Shown here: positions 7,776 to 17,518 of the stretch, piece after piece
How the letters are laid out: each line of letters begins with the position of its first letter
Position numbering within the stretch: the first letter of the stretch is position 1
DNA from: Bacteroidetes bacterium GWF2_38_335
GTDB lineage: Bacteria > Bacteroidota > Bacteroidia > Bacteroidales > GWF2-38-335
NCBI GenBank assembly: GCA_001769535.1
Contig: MEOH01000007.1
Span: 67,675-131,674, forward strand
Length of the DNA stretch: 64,000 bases
Direction of reading: 5' to 3'
Notes under the pieces: generated by a model
Databases searched by the model: none
What the model saw: the letters and a program-made list of their open reading frames with translations, nothing else
Told to the model about the DNA's origin: nothing
Translations under genes and position numbers: made by a program

Positions 7776-10700
7776 TTACTTGTTAAATATTTTCTCCACA
7801 ACCACATGATCACCGCAGATAACAACAAGATTATATATGGCCGACGGTTTATCCGAAAGATCAATTATTGCATATCCGGCCGGATCATACTTGCCCGAAT
7901 GCATTAATACTTTGCCAAGCTGGTCGGTCAGATAATAATAAATATGGTTTTCTGAACATCCGTGCGAAATCAGTGAGAAATTGTTATCTCCGTTGGGGAG
8001 CAGTTCTATGCTGAATTGTTCCTCTTCTCCGCATGTAACGGCCTTTAATGACAACATCTCGGTTTTTCCGTCATAATCGGTCTGCCATAACCTGTAATAA
8101 GTTACCAAAGGCGATACTTCAAAATCAGGATATTCATAATTTATTGTTGCATCTGAATTTCCACTTCCTGAAATTTTTGCCAGATGTTCAAATGTAATTC
8201 CATCGTAGCTCTTTTCAATGGTAAAATAATCATTGTCTCTTTCGCTGCAGGTTGTCCATTCGAGCTTAACACTGTTTGTTTCACACGATGCTGTAAATGC
8301 TTTCAGTGTCACGGGCAGCAGACTGCCCTGACTGCCTAAAGTAACCTTTGTATGGCTTAGGTTGTTATTGATTGTTGTCGCAAAAGCTGTGTTGGCCAAT
8401 GCATCGTTGATTGTTGAAAGCGGCGCCATATAAACTGGTCCGGGGACTCCTCCCCAGGTCATCTGCACTTCCTGGAACATAACCAGTGTGCCGTCGGTAT
8501 GTCCGTTTAATTCACTGTCGAAATAGGTCAAGGTGAAATCGCAGGGAATAACTGCCTTTGCACCCGGTACAATGTCATAATACCTCAGAATGCTTGTGTT
8601 TCCTGCATAACTCCCTGTCCCGTTTAACTCCTCATGTCCGCGTGTAATTGTAGTATTACCAAGAGGAGCAGATGGTGTCACAAACAATCCCAGTCCGGCA
8701 ACATTACCCGTAGGGTTCATCCTTGTTGCTTTTATGGTACCAGGACCAGGTAATCCGCTGCCATTTGTGGCAGTAATTCTGTTTGTGGCATTTTCACTCA
8801 CCAGTATTCCGGTTGTTCCCAAATCAATGTGGTTATCTTCCAGATCAATATCTCCGTTTAATAAAGTCAGGTTTCCATTTACAGTTATATTTGTTTCTAT
8901 TTTCATTCCGGAACCTGAATTATTCAAGGTCAGGTTGAAAAATGAAGAGGTGTTTGTTCCCAAAACCGACTGTATTGATGAACCGGTAAAATAAAAGGTT
9001 CCTGTAACACTGGTAAAAGTGGCACTGTTACTAAAATCACCATTCAGATTTATATCTCCGCCATTTTGGTATAGCATTCCTCCTGAAACCAGGAATATAT
9101 CATTGTCAACAAAAAGGGTTCCGCCTGCTTCGATACGTAAATCAGAATTGTTAACGGTAAGATCTTTGTTGTTGTTAATGGTCAGGGCTCCGCCGCTTAA
9201 TATTTCGATACTGTTACATATACCTGTTGTTCCATTGATGGTGGTATTAACTGAAAAGATTGGATAATGGCTGCATCCGCCAGGGATTGTGACATCCGTT
9301 GAAGAAACGGGAATGTATCCGCCACCCCAGTTTGAGCAATTATACCAGTCAGAACTTATTGTACCTGCCCATGTCCCGCTGGGCACCAGCTCATTTGCCG
9401 GATTAACATCAGCGGTAACGATGTCATAGCAAACGCCCACATCGTCTGAAATTGTAACTAAATAATCTCCTGCAGGTAATCCTGTTATCATAGCAGTTGT
9501 TGCGCCAGTTTCCCACAAATAACTGTATGTGCCTGACCCGCCTGTTGCTGAAGCTGTGGCTGTTCCTGCAGCATCGTCATAGCATACAACCATACCATCG
9601 TTAACCAGTACAGAACCAATTATTCCGTTTACAGTAAAGTCCAGACTGTTGCCAATTACCGAATTGCCGCAGGCATCATCTACCTGACCGCTGAAACTGA
9701 GTGTATAAGTACCTCCGGCAATAAGCTGTGTATTTAGTGTCATCAGATATTCACGGTCTGAGGCCGAACCACCGGTTCCCTGAATGGATATTACGTTGTA
9801 TGAGCCACCCGGACCGGTAACTGCAAAGTCATCGCTGTTTACTGATGCGGTATCTACAGGTTCGTTGAACCAAAATGTAATTTGTTCTTCTCCGCAGGTT
9901 GGAGAATTTACTATGGTGTCAAGTTCGGGTGGATTTACATCAACGATAACACCCGAAGCCATACTGAAATCTATGAAGTAGCCGTATTGTGTTGAGCTGT
10001 AATTGCTCACGTTGATAACATATATTTCTCCTTCCTGTACAGGAATGGCTGCATTAAACGGAGTACCGCCGCCATCCTGACTGGTGAATGATGTTGAACC
10101 GTCGGGGCCTGTAGTGCCTGCTGTTCCTGAATAATTGCAACTTACTTCCAGTGAAGGGTCTGAGTAAATGTCAGAACAGGAAGCTGTAGTGAGGTTATAA
10201 ACAGCCCAATCATAATCATCGGCCGTGTCATTTGGCGTGATTGTAAACATCAGGTTCCCGTCCTGCTGAACAGTGAAAATGTACCAGACATCATTTCTTT
10301 CACCGGCAGACAGGCATGAAGAACTGCCGTTAATTTCACCGGGAATATTTCCTGTGCCCGAATAAGATTCAGTTGTACTGTATGAATCACCGCAGATCGG
10401 AATGGCTCCCAGGCAGTCCTGTTCATTGGGAGTTACGGGGTGCGGATCGCAATCGGCTGCAGTATATGTGTAATCTGCAGGGGCAGATCCGTCATTGCCA
10501 TCGGTGTAAACCAGATTGCCGTAACTGTCATATAGAGAATAACTGTTTTCATAACCCCAGCTTCCAGCCGTATAATCAATGAAAATGTCACCGCCTGTAT
10601 AAACAGGAATATTATAACAAACCGGACCTGCGCCGGTGCTTAAGGTCCATGTTCCGACAGAAACGCCATCTGAATAAACATGAATATTGCCACCGTTCCA

Positions 10701-11246
10701 CCCGTCACCGTAAGAATCTGAAATGCAAACAGACCATGAACAATCAGGAGGCATTAATCCGGTTACACACATTGTTGCTGCACCCATTCCTGTGTTGGAA
10801 TTGTATCTTTGTCCTCTGATATAATAAGTTTCACCGGTTATTAAAGATGCAGATATTGTTTCCATATTACCAAGAATACTCCCGTTGTTGTCGGCACATG
10901 CTATAAGAACGAAGTCACTAATATTATTGCAGTTTCCTCCGGCAGGAAGATGATACAAATGCAAAACACCATCGCGGCTTAATGTTGAAACCCATGAAAT
11001 GGTTATTTCAGTTTCGGCTCCCACGGTAAAAACGCCCCATACATCACGAAATGCACCGGAATTACAGGTTCCGGGATTGGTGAAGTTTGTGCAATTGGTG
11101 TTGGTCATGGGTACGCAGGAACCGTTTACAGTTATTGGTACTGCTGAGCAAGGGTTGTTTCCGGCACCCGGACATTGAGCTGATACTTCGGTTGCCATTA
11201 AAACCGGTAAAATTACCATCAGAATATGTAATATGCACGTTTTCAT
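7776..11246 (-). CDS. Large secreted T9SS protein with SprB repeat and Ig-like domains
   Basis: An 1156-residue surface or secreted protein. It has a signal peptide (1-23, ending SAQ). A Cys-rich N-terminal half follows with DSYGDGWNGG modules. Next are an SbsA-type Ig-like domain (VNPPELDTIVNSPTCG) and an SprB-type repeat (ASATGGSGTYSYLWETGATT; ITGLPAGDYLVTISD). After a long Asn/Thr/Gly-rich beta-helix-like stretch comes the VTLKAFTASCETNSVKLEWTT module that often precedes T9SS signals. The last ~80 residues look like a type-A sorting domain ending EKIFNK. Adhesion or gliding-type function is plausible from SprB similarity but not proven. No nearby gene suggests a partner. Confidence 0.8.
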   Translation of the reverse strand: MKTCILHILMVILPVLMATEVSAQCPGAGNNPCSAVPITVNGSCVPMTNTNCTNFTNPGTCNSGAFRDVWGVFTVGAETEITISWVSTLSRDGVLHLYHLPAGGNCNNISDFVLIACADNNGSILGNMETISASLITGETYYIRGQRYNSNTGMGAATMCVTGLMPPDCSWSVCISDSYGDGWNGGNIHVYSDGVSVGTWTLSTGAGPVCYNIPVYTGGDIFIDYTAGSWGYENSYSLYDSYGNLVYTDGNDGSAPADYTYTAADCDPHPVTPNEQDCLGAIPICGDSYSTTESYSGTGNIPGEINGSSSCLSAGERNDVWYIFTVQQDGNLMFTITPNDTADDYDWAVYNLTTASCSDIYSDPSLEVSCNYSGTAGTTGPDGSTSFTSQDGGGTPFNAAIPVQEGEIYVINVSNYSSTQYGYFIDFSMASGVIVDVNPPELDTIVNSPTCGEEQITFWFNEPVDTASVNSDDFAVTGPGGSYNVISIQGTGGSASDREYLMTLNTQLIAGGTYTLSFSGQVDDACGNSVIGNSLDFTVNGIIGSVLVNDGMVVCYDDAAGTATASATGGSGTYSYLWETGATTAMITGLPAGDYLVTISDDVGVCYDIVTADVNPANELVPSGTWAGTISSDWYNCSNWGGGYIPVSSTDVTIPGGCSHYPIFSVNTTINGTTGICNSIEILSGGALTINNNKDLTVNNSDLRIEAGGTLFVDNDIFLVSGGMLYQNGGDINLNGDFSNSATFTSVTGTFYFTGSSIQSVLGTNTSSFFNLTLNNSGSGMKIETNITVNGNLTLLNGDIDLEDNHIDLGTTGILVSENATNRITATNGSGLPGPGTIKATRMNPTGNVAGLGLFVTPSAPLGNTTITRGHEELNGTGSYAGNTSILRYYDIVPGAKAVIPCDFTLTYFDSELNGHTDGTLVMFQEVQMTWGGVPGPVYMAPLSTINDALANTAFATTINNNLSHTKVTLGSQGSLLPVTLKAFTASCETNSVKLEWTTCSERDNDYFTIEKSYDGITFEHLAKISGSGNSDATINYEYPDFEVSPLVTYYRLWQTDYDGKTEMLSLKAVTCGEEEQFSIELLPNGDNNFSLISHGCSENHIYYYLTDQLGKVLMHSGKYDPAGYAIIDLSDKPSAIYNLVVICGDHVVVEKIFNK

Positions 11247-11541
11247 ATTAACTCTTTTCTAAGTAGTTTTACTTTTAATTCAATGAATCGTTGAAAAAAA
11301 ATGACCAATAACAATAAAAGAATTAGCGCTTAGATGAAAGTCGGAAATTTATTGACCAATGTTTTTGTTGAAGTGATTAAGGAGGAGGCAAAAAAAGTTT
11401 TTCGGATTTATAGCCATTGCCTGAAAATGTTTTGTTGACCTGTGATCAACTAAACAAAATGCATGATAAATATATGTTTTTGTGTGACTTTTGTTTTTGT
11501 AAATTGTTATTATCAGAAAATCAATGTTTTATGATTCAGGA

Positions 11542-12114
11542 TTACTCCACCTCAATATCATACCTGCTCAGCAATCCGGGCAAACCGTTAAGCGAAAACT
11601 TAGCTTTTTTAATTCTGTTTACTTCGGGGTTCAAGCTGAAATTAAAAGACGTTCTGAAATCGACCTTTTCCAGAATAGATCTTTCAAAAACTGCCTCAAT
11701 CAGGTCGCAGTTGTCGAATTCTGAACCCGTAAGGTCGCATTCTGTAAAGTCGGTTCCTTTAAGCAAGGAATCTTTAAAAACTGTTTTTCTTATTATTGTT
11801 TTGTAAAATGAGGTGTAATCAAGCTGGCATTTGGTGAAACTAAAAGATAACCCAAAGCTGTTACAGTTTTCAAAACTTACCCCGGGCAATTTGCATTCAA
11901 TAAAAGTGATGTTGTTTAGAACAGTTTTATTCATTTTGCACATGGATAAATTACAGGCAAAAAAGGTGCAATCGGTAAATTGCATATCCGATAAATTGGC
12001 TTCGGAAAAATCGCAACCCGAAAACTTGCATTCCTCATATCCTCCTTTGGCTAGCGGATTTTCCTTAAACACCAGTTTTTTAAACTCCTGATCGACAATG
12101 TATGTGCTTTTCAT
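11542..12114 (-). CDS. Pentapeptide-repeat protein, Qnr/McbG-like
   Basis: A ~190-residue protein made almost entirely of A(D/N)LXX-type pentapeptide repeats (for example CKFSGCDFSEANLSDMQFTD, DFTECDLTGSEFDNCDLIEA), predicting a right-handed quadrilateral beta-helix. The C-terminus (FNFSLNPEVNRIKKAKF followed by GLPGLLSRYDIE) has the layout of the helical cap of Qnr/McbG-type DNA-mimicking proteins that protect gyrase. No signal peptide, so cytoplasmic. The ATG at 12114 (MKSTYIVDQEF) is preferred over an upstream in-frame ATG at 12147, because similar proteins start close to the first repeat. Quinolone protection is a family-based possibility only; many chromosomal members have no known substrate. 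Confidence 0.75.
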   Translation of the reverse strand: MKSTYIVDQEFKKLVFKENPLAKGGYEECKFSGCDFSEANLSDMQFTDCTFFACNLSMCKMNKTVLNNITFIECKLPGVSFENCNSFGLSFSFTKCQLDYTSFYKTIIRKTVFKDSLLKGTDFTECDLTGSEFDNCDLIEAVFERSILEKVDFRTSFNFSLNPEVNRIKKAKFSLNGLPGLLSRYDIEVE

Positions 12115-12252
12115 TTGCAAATTGGTTGATTGTTTTTCAGGGTGCAAATATATGAAAAATGATTTATTGACCGGCTCAACGATTGTTTTGTTTGTTAGGT
12201 TTTGTTGTAGTTAAATTATGAATTATCTGATTTTCTTTGGTCTTAAATAGCC

Positions 12253-13002
12253 CTATTTTATCCTCAGGGAGTCTTTCATTGAATTTGTAAATAACTCTCT
12301 TCCCGGACCGGGCTCATTGATTTTCATTTCTCTGAAATTGGTCTCGTCGGAGAAAAGAAAATTCTTGTCCTTATTGCTGTCTACAATGGTCTTGATAAGA
12401 ATTATATTCTTTTCAGGATAATAAAAATAGTCAATAAACTTTTCGTCATCCGGACTTATCTGCACCATATTCTTTCCGTACAGATCAGAAACATACAGTA
12501 TCACCGGGTCTTTTGAATTATATAAAGAATCTTTGTTGTTATCTGTTTTTACTATCCTGTAAACAATCATCGGATTTGAAAATTCACTATGGACCGAAAA
12601 GGATAATATGTGCATGGTATCACTAAATAATTTGTAACTTTTTGTCGTTTCAAGGTCATAGAAAAGAATGTTTTGGATATCAAATTCGTTTTCATTTGTA
12701 TTGATATACTCTTCCTCCGCCCAGCGGTCATTAAATGTCCCTGCATTTGCGGTGAAACCAACTGTAATTTCGTTAAGGTTATAATCAGTAGGTTTTTCAT
12801 TTTCATAAACCATGGGCTGGTAGTTGGTTCCAATAGGAAAAATCAACATATTTTCAATTCCGTAATTAAAAGGATCTCCGATGATAAGAGATTCTTGTTT
12901 TACAATGGCCTTTTTTTTCTCTTTGGTTTTTTCATTGCTGCATGAAACAGAGAACAGAATTATTGTGGTAGCTAAAACGACTAAAAGGGTTTTCATGACC
13001 AT
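12253..13002 (-). CDS. Lipoprotein of unknown function
   Basis: A 249-residue lipoprotein. The N-terminus is a Lys-containing hydrophobic stretch ending in lipobox FSVSC with acylated Cys ~21, followed by a Lys/Glu-rich tether. The mature part has several beta-strand-like segments but no motif I recognise. A second in-frame ATG lies two codons in (12996). The gene stands alone between the pentapeptide-repeat gene and a divergent membrane-protein gene. Confidence 0.7.
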   Translation of the reverse strand: MVMKTLLVVLATTIILFSVSCSNEKTKEKKKAIVKQESLIIGDPFNYGIENMLIFPIGTNYQPMVYENEKPTDYNLNEITVGFTANAGTFNDRWAEEEYINTNENEFDIQNILFYDLETTKSYKLFSDTMHILSFSVHSEFSNPMIVYRIVKTDNNKDSLYNSKDPVILYVSDLYGKNMVQISPDDEKFIDYFYYPEKNIILIKTIVDSNKDKNFLFSDETNFREMKINEPGPGRELFTNSMKDSLRIK

Positions 13003-13171
13003 GTAAATTTAGTAAGGTAAAAACTGATAATTATTATTTTATAAATATATTCAAAAAATAAAAAGAATGGAATTTTTGATTGTTATGTTTCTAAAGATTT
13101 AACTTTTTTTAAATCTTTTTTTAAATCTTAACAGAAAAAAACTAAACTTGCATTTAAAAAGGATTAAACTT

Positions 13172-13831
13172 ATGCCCCGAAAGAAATACTACCTCGACAG
13201 CGAAAAAACCGAACTTCTTCAGACAGAATGGAAAGGTATTTTTAAAAATTTCAATGTCATTTGGAACAATAATGTGATCATGACTTTTGCAAACAAAGCT
13301 GAACTTTCATCAGGAAAAACCTACAGGATTGATGATAAAAGGGAGTTAAGTGTTCAGTTTGTTAAAAGAGGTTGGTTTGAACAAGGTGTGGAAATACTTG
13401 TAAATAATATTCCTGTCAGGGGAAGTTCAACTGATCCATACGCAGTGTTAAAAGGAACCTGGATTCTGCTGCTTGTGCTGGCAGGTTTGAATATTTTGAT
13501 TGGTGTCATTGCTGAGACTATGCAGGTAAATGCTCTGCAGAATTTGGGTATTGGTCTTGGATCACTGATTGTGGGAGTAATACTAATATTTTTGGCGGTT
13601 TTTATAAAGGAAAAGCAATCCATGATTGCTTTGATCATAGCAATTTTGCTGATTTTTGCAGACATGGTTATGACTATTGTTTATTTGGCTCCGTCTCATG
13701 GATCGCCAACCACCTCAGGTATTTATGTTAAGATAGGTATCCTGATTGCGCTTTTTAGAGGAATTGCAGCCATAAGGAAGATAAAAAGCATGAATAAATA
13801 TTCTGATATTTCTCCATTGGATCAGGTTTAA
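13172..13831 (+). CDS. Small multi-pass membrane protein of unknown function
   Basis: A ~219-residue protein. The first ~95 residues are soluble and basic (MPRKKYYLDSEKTELLQTEW). The rest has about four hydrophobic segments (near residues 99-117, 128-148, 153-172 and 182-200). The ATG at 13172 is preferred over an in-frame TTG at 13148, which overlaps a promoter-like TAAACTTG box (13143-13150). No family recognised. It is convergent with the MNT-HEPN gene, and the two share a terminator. Confidence 0.65.
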   Translation: MPRKKYYLDSEKTELLQTEWKGIFKNFNVIWNNNVIMTFANKAELSSGKTYRIDDKRELSVQFVKRGWFEQGVEILVNNIPVRGSSTDPYAVLKGTWILLLVLAGLNILIGVIAETMQVNALQNLGIGLGSLIVGVILIFLAVFIKEKQSMIALIIAILLIFADMVMTIVYLAPSHGSPTTSGIYVKIGILIALFRGIAAIRKIKSMNKYSDISPLDQV

Positions 13832-13868
13832 GTAAAATAAAAGCTGATATAAATCTTGCTTGAAAAAC

Positions 13869-13900
13869 AATACCCGTAAAGAAGAATTTTTACGGGTATT
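13869..13900. terminator. Bidirectional terminator hairpin
   Basis: A perfect 12-bp inverted repeat (AATACCCGTAAA / TTTACGGGTATT) with an 8-nt loop sits between two convergent genes. AT-rich flanks on both sides allow rho-independent termination in both directions. Confidence 0.85.
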
Positions 13901-13906
13901 AGAATT

Positions 13907-14767
13907 TTATATGGATTTGATCATGTCATTACATCCCTCTTCAGCAAGTTTTCTAAGCTCTTTGACTCTTTCAGAAAGCCAGTCAAGATCTTTGTCGGTA
14001 ACGATATAATCGAGCTTATAACGGGAGTCGATGTAGGCCTTTTTTAATAAATCAAATAGATGACCGCCTTCAGTAACCTTGCTTTGAAAAACTGTCCTGA
14101 ACCGGTCATCAAGCTGGCAAACCATTTTATCTAATTTTTCAAGATCATGGAACTTAGGTTTATAATCAGTATAAACCAGCAGGATTGTCATATAATACCG
14201 CTCGGCTGATTGATGAAGCATGAAGGCGGCCTGATTGTACCTTTTCAGATTGTAATTTCTTTCAAAATCGTCATAAAATTCATTGGCGTTTTCGAACCAT
14301 TTGGCAAAGTATGTCTCGGCTTTGTTTTTTCGCTGAACTTTGTTTAACGGGACAGGGGAGGCCAGCTTGTGTTTTCCGCTGTCGTAAAGAATAACGCCGT
14401 CTTTTATAACGTCCATGAAAAAGTAATTTCCGTCTTCAATTTCTTTGTTCAGATATTCATTTCCATGAAATATAAGGTTTAGCGGGGTTTCCTTTATTGA
14501 ATCGCGCCGGAGTTTATACTTCCACCTTTTTTCGGTTTCTTTTTTTCGGGCTTGCTCTTCGTTATCAAGCACGACCAAAAGATCATAATCGCTTTTGTAC
14601 TCAAAAGTGGTGCCCTTTTCACGGTATTGTTCGTCAACCCAATCGCCCCGTGCAAATGAGCCGAATAAAATAATCATTTCGGCATGCAGACTTTTGTGCA
14701 ATACCGAAACGATTTCTTTTATTTCCTTTTGCCTTTCCTCAGGCAGATGTTCTAAATCGGTTTTCAA
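13907..14767 (-). CDS. MNT-type nucleotidyltransferase fused to HEPN domain
   Basis: A 286-residue cytoplasmic protein. The N-terminal minimal nucleotidyltransferase domain has the GSFARGDW helix-turn motif (about residues 36-43) and the catalytic acidic pair in SDYDLLVV (Asp60, Asp62). The C-terminal half is HEPN-like: an all-helical region with HQSAERYYMTILL and a conserved SRYKLDY segment. The classical RNase motif Rx4-6H is not evident, so nuclease activity is doubtful. Separate HEPN and MNT genes usually form toxin-antitoxin pairs in which MNT modifies HEPN; here both halves are in one chain and no partner gene is adjacent. The role (self-controlled toxin, or nucleotide/antibiotic transfer) is unknown. 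Confidence 0.8.
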   Translation of the reverse strand: MKTDLEHLPEERQKEIKEIVSVLHKSLHAEMIILFGSFARGDWVDEQYREKGTTFEYKSDYDLLVVLDNEEQARKKETEKRWKYKLRRDSIKETPLNLIFHGNEYLNKEIEDGNYFFMDVIKDGVILYDSGKHKLASPVPLNKVQRKNKAETYFAKWFENANEFYDDFERNYNLKRYNQAAFMLHQSAERYYMTILLVYTDYKPKFHDLEKLDKMVCQLDDRFRTVFQSKVTEGGHLFDLLKKAYIDSRYKLDYIVTDKDLDWLSERVKELRKLAEEGCNDMIKSI

Positions 14768-14850
14768 TGGTGTTTAATTTTATGCTAAAATAATATTTAT
14801 TATTTAATTATTAAAATATTTTGTTAACATTTTTCAAAACGATTTATTTT

Positions 14851-16305
14851 CTAATTGATTATCAGTTTCTCAACATAAAAACTGTCGTTTGAGTAAATTC
14901 TTATAAAATACAATCCCTTTTTCAGGTTTGAAATATTTGTCTGATAATTGTTGCTGTTTACTATATCTTTCTTAATTTTTATTCCGGAAACATCGAATAT
15001 TTCAACTTTATCAATGGAGGCATCGCTTTCAATAAATATTTTTTCTTTTGCCGGGTTTGGATAAACGATGAAGTTTTTCATGACCATCGGGATGTTAGAG
15101 CTGTTGATCATATTCCCGAGAGAATCGACCTTAATTATAATGGCATCTATATCTGGGTATTCCTTTTCCGGAAAGTTAAAGTAATTCCCCGACATTATGC
15201 ATCCTCCGTCGCTGGTTGCCTGAACACTGATAAGGTTGTAATTGCATTCACCCCCGTAATATTTTCTCCAGATAACATTTCCACTCACATCCATTTTGTA
15301 TAGCAAAAACCATCTGTATTGTTCATTATATAGAGTTGATTCAACATTGTAATTATGCATCCCCCCAAAATAAAACCGTTCCCCGTCAATAAAGGAAACA
15401 CAGTTTTTAGTGGCACAAAATGTCGATGTATCGGCAATATACAACCAAAAAGTATCAATCACAGTAGCTATCTCATTGGTTTCTGACATCTTTAACAAAA
15501 CCATATCCTCATTTACCTCATCATTTGATTCATTTAAACTGAATCCTTCAAATGGCAGAAAAAATATGGAGTCATTGCAAAAATCGAACTCTTTTTTTGA
15601 CATAAACATATCTGCAAAGGAATCAAAAAACAAAGTATCCAAAAATTCAAGTGTGTTTTTGTCCAGACTAAATAATGCACCGCCCTGGTTAAAAAGATAT
15701 TGATCATTTTTTTTCGATTCTGTAATTCTTGGTCCCCCGTTTACTACAGATGAAGAAAAACTATATTTCTTACGTGCCATTATAAAAAGGTCGGCAGGAT
15801 TGATTTTATATGCTATAACATGTGATTCTGAATCCAGGGCAGCCCCGATCAGGTTGCCGTCTTCATCAACTTCAATATTATCAATTACTTCATTGATATA
15901 GCCATAAATAGTATCTGCAATCAGTTCAAGTTCCATGCTGTATTTTGAAATCATTATGGAAGCATCACTACCTTCAGACCACAAATCAATGTTGTACGCG
16001 CTTGAAATAACAAAAAGTGTGTCGTTACTCAACAACAATGACCGCACCATGTTGTAATTATATCCTTCATCCACGATTTCAACTGAATCAACATAATCCC
16101 CGTTTACATCCAGCTTGTAAATCTTTGAATTATAGCGCCAGGGGTTGCTCACATCAAAACTGATAAGGGAAAAAAAATACCCGTCGGCTGATGAAATAAT
16201 ATCGCTGACACCCTCGAAATGCTCTGTGACTATTCTTTTCTCAAATGTTTGTGAAAATGTAGTCAAATTTAAAAATACGTATAATATTATATATAGCTTT
16301 TTCAT
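14851..16305 (-). CDS. Secreted protein with T9SS type-A sorting domain
   Basis: A ~484-residue exported protein. It has a signal peptide (MKKLYIILYVF...FSQ) and a long region with repeated strands of the SSADGYF / TSDGGCIMSG type. These resemble the propeller-like 'delta-60' family often found in Bacteroidota cargo. The C-terminal sorting domain runs from VYPNPAKEKIFIES to the end (DVSGIKIK, LKKGLYFIRI, FYVEKLIIN). ATG 16305 is chosen over 16314, because the latter lies inside a perfect -7 promoter box. The substrate or role is unknown. It resembles the protein at 61956 in layout. Confidence 0.8.
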   Translation of the reverse strand: MKKLYIILYVFLNLTTFSQTFEKRIVTEHFEGVSDIISSADGYFFSLISFDVSNPWRYNSKIYKLDVNGDYVDSVEIVDEGYNYNMVRSLLLSNDTLFVISSAYNIDLWSEGSDASIMISKYSMELELIADTIYGYINEVIDNIEVDEDGNLIGAALDSESHVIAYKINPADLFIMARKKYSFSSSVVNGGPRITESKKNDQYLFNQGGALFSLDKNTLEFLDTLFFDSFADMFMSKKEFDFCNDSIFFLPFEGFSLNESNDEVNEDMVLLKMSETNEIATVIDTFWLYIADTSTFCATKNCVSFIDGERFYFGGMHNYNVESTLYNEQYRWFLLYKMDVSGNVIWRKYYGGECNYNLISVQATSDGGCIMSGNYFNFPEKEYPDIDAIIIKVDSLGNMINSSNIPMVMKNFIVYPNPAKEKIFIESDASIDKVEIFDVSGIKIKKDIVNSNNYQTNISNLKKGLYFIRIYSNDSFYVEKLIIN

Positions 16306-16311
16306 AAAAAA

Positions 16312-16319
16312 CAAAGTTA
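16312..16319 (-). promoter_or_regulatory. -7 promoter box, almost at the start codon
   Basis: A perfect -7 box (TAACTTTG on the minus strand) ends only 6 nt before the ATG at 16305. That predicts a leaderless or nearly leaderless mRNA, and it decides the start codon of the T9SS cargo gene. Confidence 0.55.
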
Positions 16320-16414
16320 AAAAAAGGTTGTTTCAAATACATTCATGTAATTGATTATAAACGTTTAATTTTGTAACCCTTAATTGAAACATTTTTGAAA
16401 CAACCTTTTATTGA

Positions 16415-17377
16415 TTAATAATTAGTTATTTCAGCAACAGGAACGCCACTGACAATTCTGATCCCATGACTGCATTCATTGTCATATGGAGCGCATGATC
16501 CCAGCATATCAACGAATTTAATTTTTCTTTCCCAATAATCTAATGAGATTTTCCTGAAATTTATAATGTTTAATGCTCCCTGCAGATAATGGTTCATGTC
16601 TTCAATACTTAAAGGGGTTGTTCCCGGATAACCCAGCCACAGCCAGTCAAGATCACCGTAAGTAGTTCCAGTCTCGGTTTCAGGATTGTAATACCAATCC
16701 ATGTAAAAATCAAGAGTGTAACCAACATTGGTCCATATTACATTTTCCATTTGTCCGATAAAGTATCTGTTAATTACATTCTCAATGGCTTGAAAGGCGG
16801 ATATGCCACCAGTATATGGGTATATAGCATTGTATGCCCTTGTGAAATAAGGAAAGGGTTCCAAATCATTAACATCTTTTCCGTTATATAGCACACCGGA
16901 ATAAGTTGTGCTTTGGTCGGTCGACTCCTTTATTTCCAGGTCTGCAATCATAAGCTTATCGCCCTCTTTTCCATTATAAATGTCTGAAATACTCATGTAT
17001 TCTGTAATTACATCATTTATACAGACTAATTTTTCTCCATTTTCATTTTCACCGGCATGATTTAAAGTGAACTCAAAATCATAGGTCTCAGTCATTTCCA
17101 ATTCATTAACATTAGCAAAATCATAATTTAAAACCGTTTCAAACTCAAACAGGACCTGTTCAACGGTTTTTGTTTCATCCGATTTTACCTTTCCAAGCTT
17201 GACATCTTTTTTGAAATCGTCAATGGCACTTTTGATTTCATTGTAATTTTCAGGCGGGGTATAACCCTTGTGCCTGTCAGCATTAATTTCTTCTTTCTCG
17301 CAACCTGAGAAAAAGAGAAATGCCGTTGCAATCATTGGAAAACACAGTCTTCTCAAAATAAATTTTGTTTTTTTCAT
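16415..17377 (-). CDS. Lipoprotein of unknown function
   Basis: A 320-residue lipoprotein with a basic N-terminus, a hydrophobic stretch and lipobox FFSGC (Cys ~26), then a charged tether (EKEEINADRHKGYTPP). The mature part is acidic and Tyr/Asp/Glu-rich, with tandem aromatic segments (YTLDFYMDWYYNPETETG, DLDWLWLGYPG). Two cysteines close together near the C-terminus (GSCAPYDNECSHG) probably form a disulfide. No family recognised. It stands alone, upstream of the T9SS cargo gene on the same strand. Confidence 0.7.
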   Translation of the reverse strand: MKKTKFILRRLCFPMIATAFLFFSGCEKEEINADRHKGYTPPENYNEIKSAIDDFKKDVKLGKVKSDETKTVEQVLFEFETVLNYDFANVNELEMTETYDFEFTLNHAGENENGEKLVCINDVITEYMSISDIYNGKEGDKLMIADLEIKESTDQSTTYSGVLYNGKDVNDLEPFPYFTRAYNAIYPYTGGISAFQAIENVINRYFIGQMENVIWTNVGYTLDFYMDWYYNPETETGTTYGDLDWLWLGYPGTTPLSIEDMNHYLQGALNIINFRKISLDYWERKIKFVDMLGSCAPYDNECSHGIRIVSGVPVAEITNY

Positions 17378-17477
17378 AAAAAATTAATTTGTGCTTTGGT
17401 TGTCCCCCTCGAAAGCGGTTAATTATATAAAAAGCGTGGGACTGTAGTTATTGGTCCTGTGCGGTAATAAGCAAAAA

Positions 17478-17501
17478 CTCATCCGCCTGTCGGCGGATGA
17501 G
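17478..17501. terminator. Perfect 10-bp hairpin
   Basis: CTCATCCGCC and GGCGGATGAG flank a TGTC tetraloop. It is strongly GC-rich against the local background. There is no T-run, so it may be a palindromic repeat rather than a classical terminator. Confidence 0.5.
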
Positions 17502-17518
17502 CCGTCAACTTACTATCC

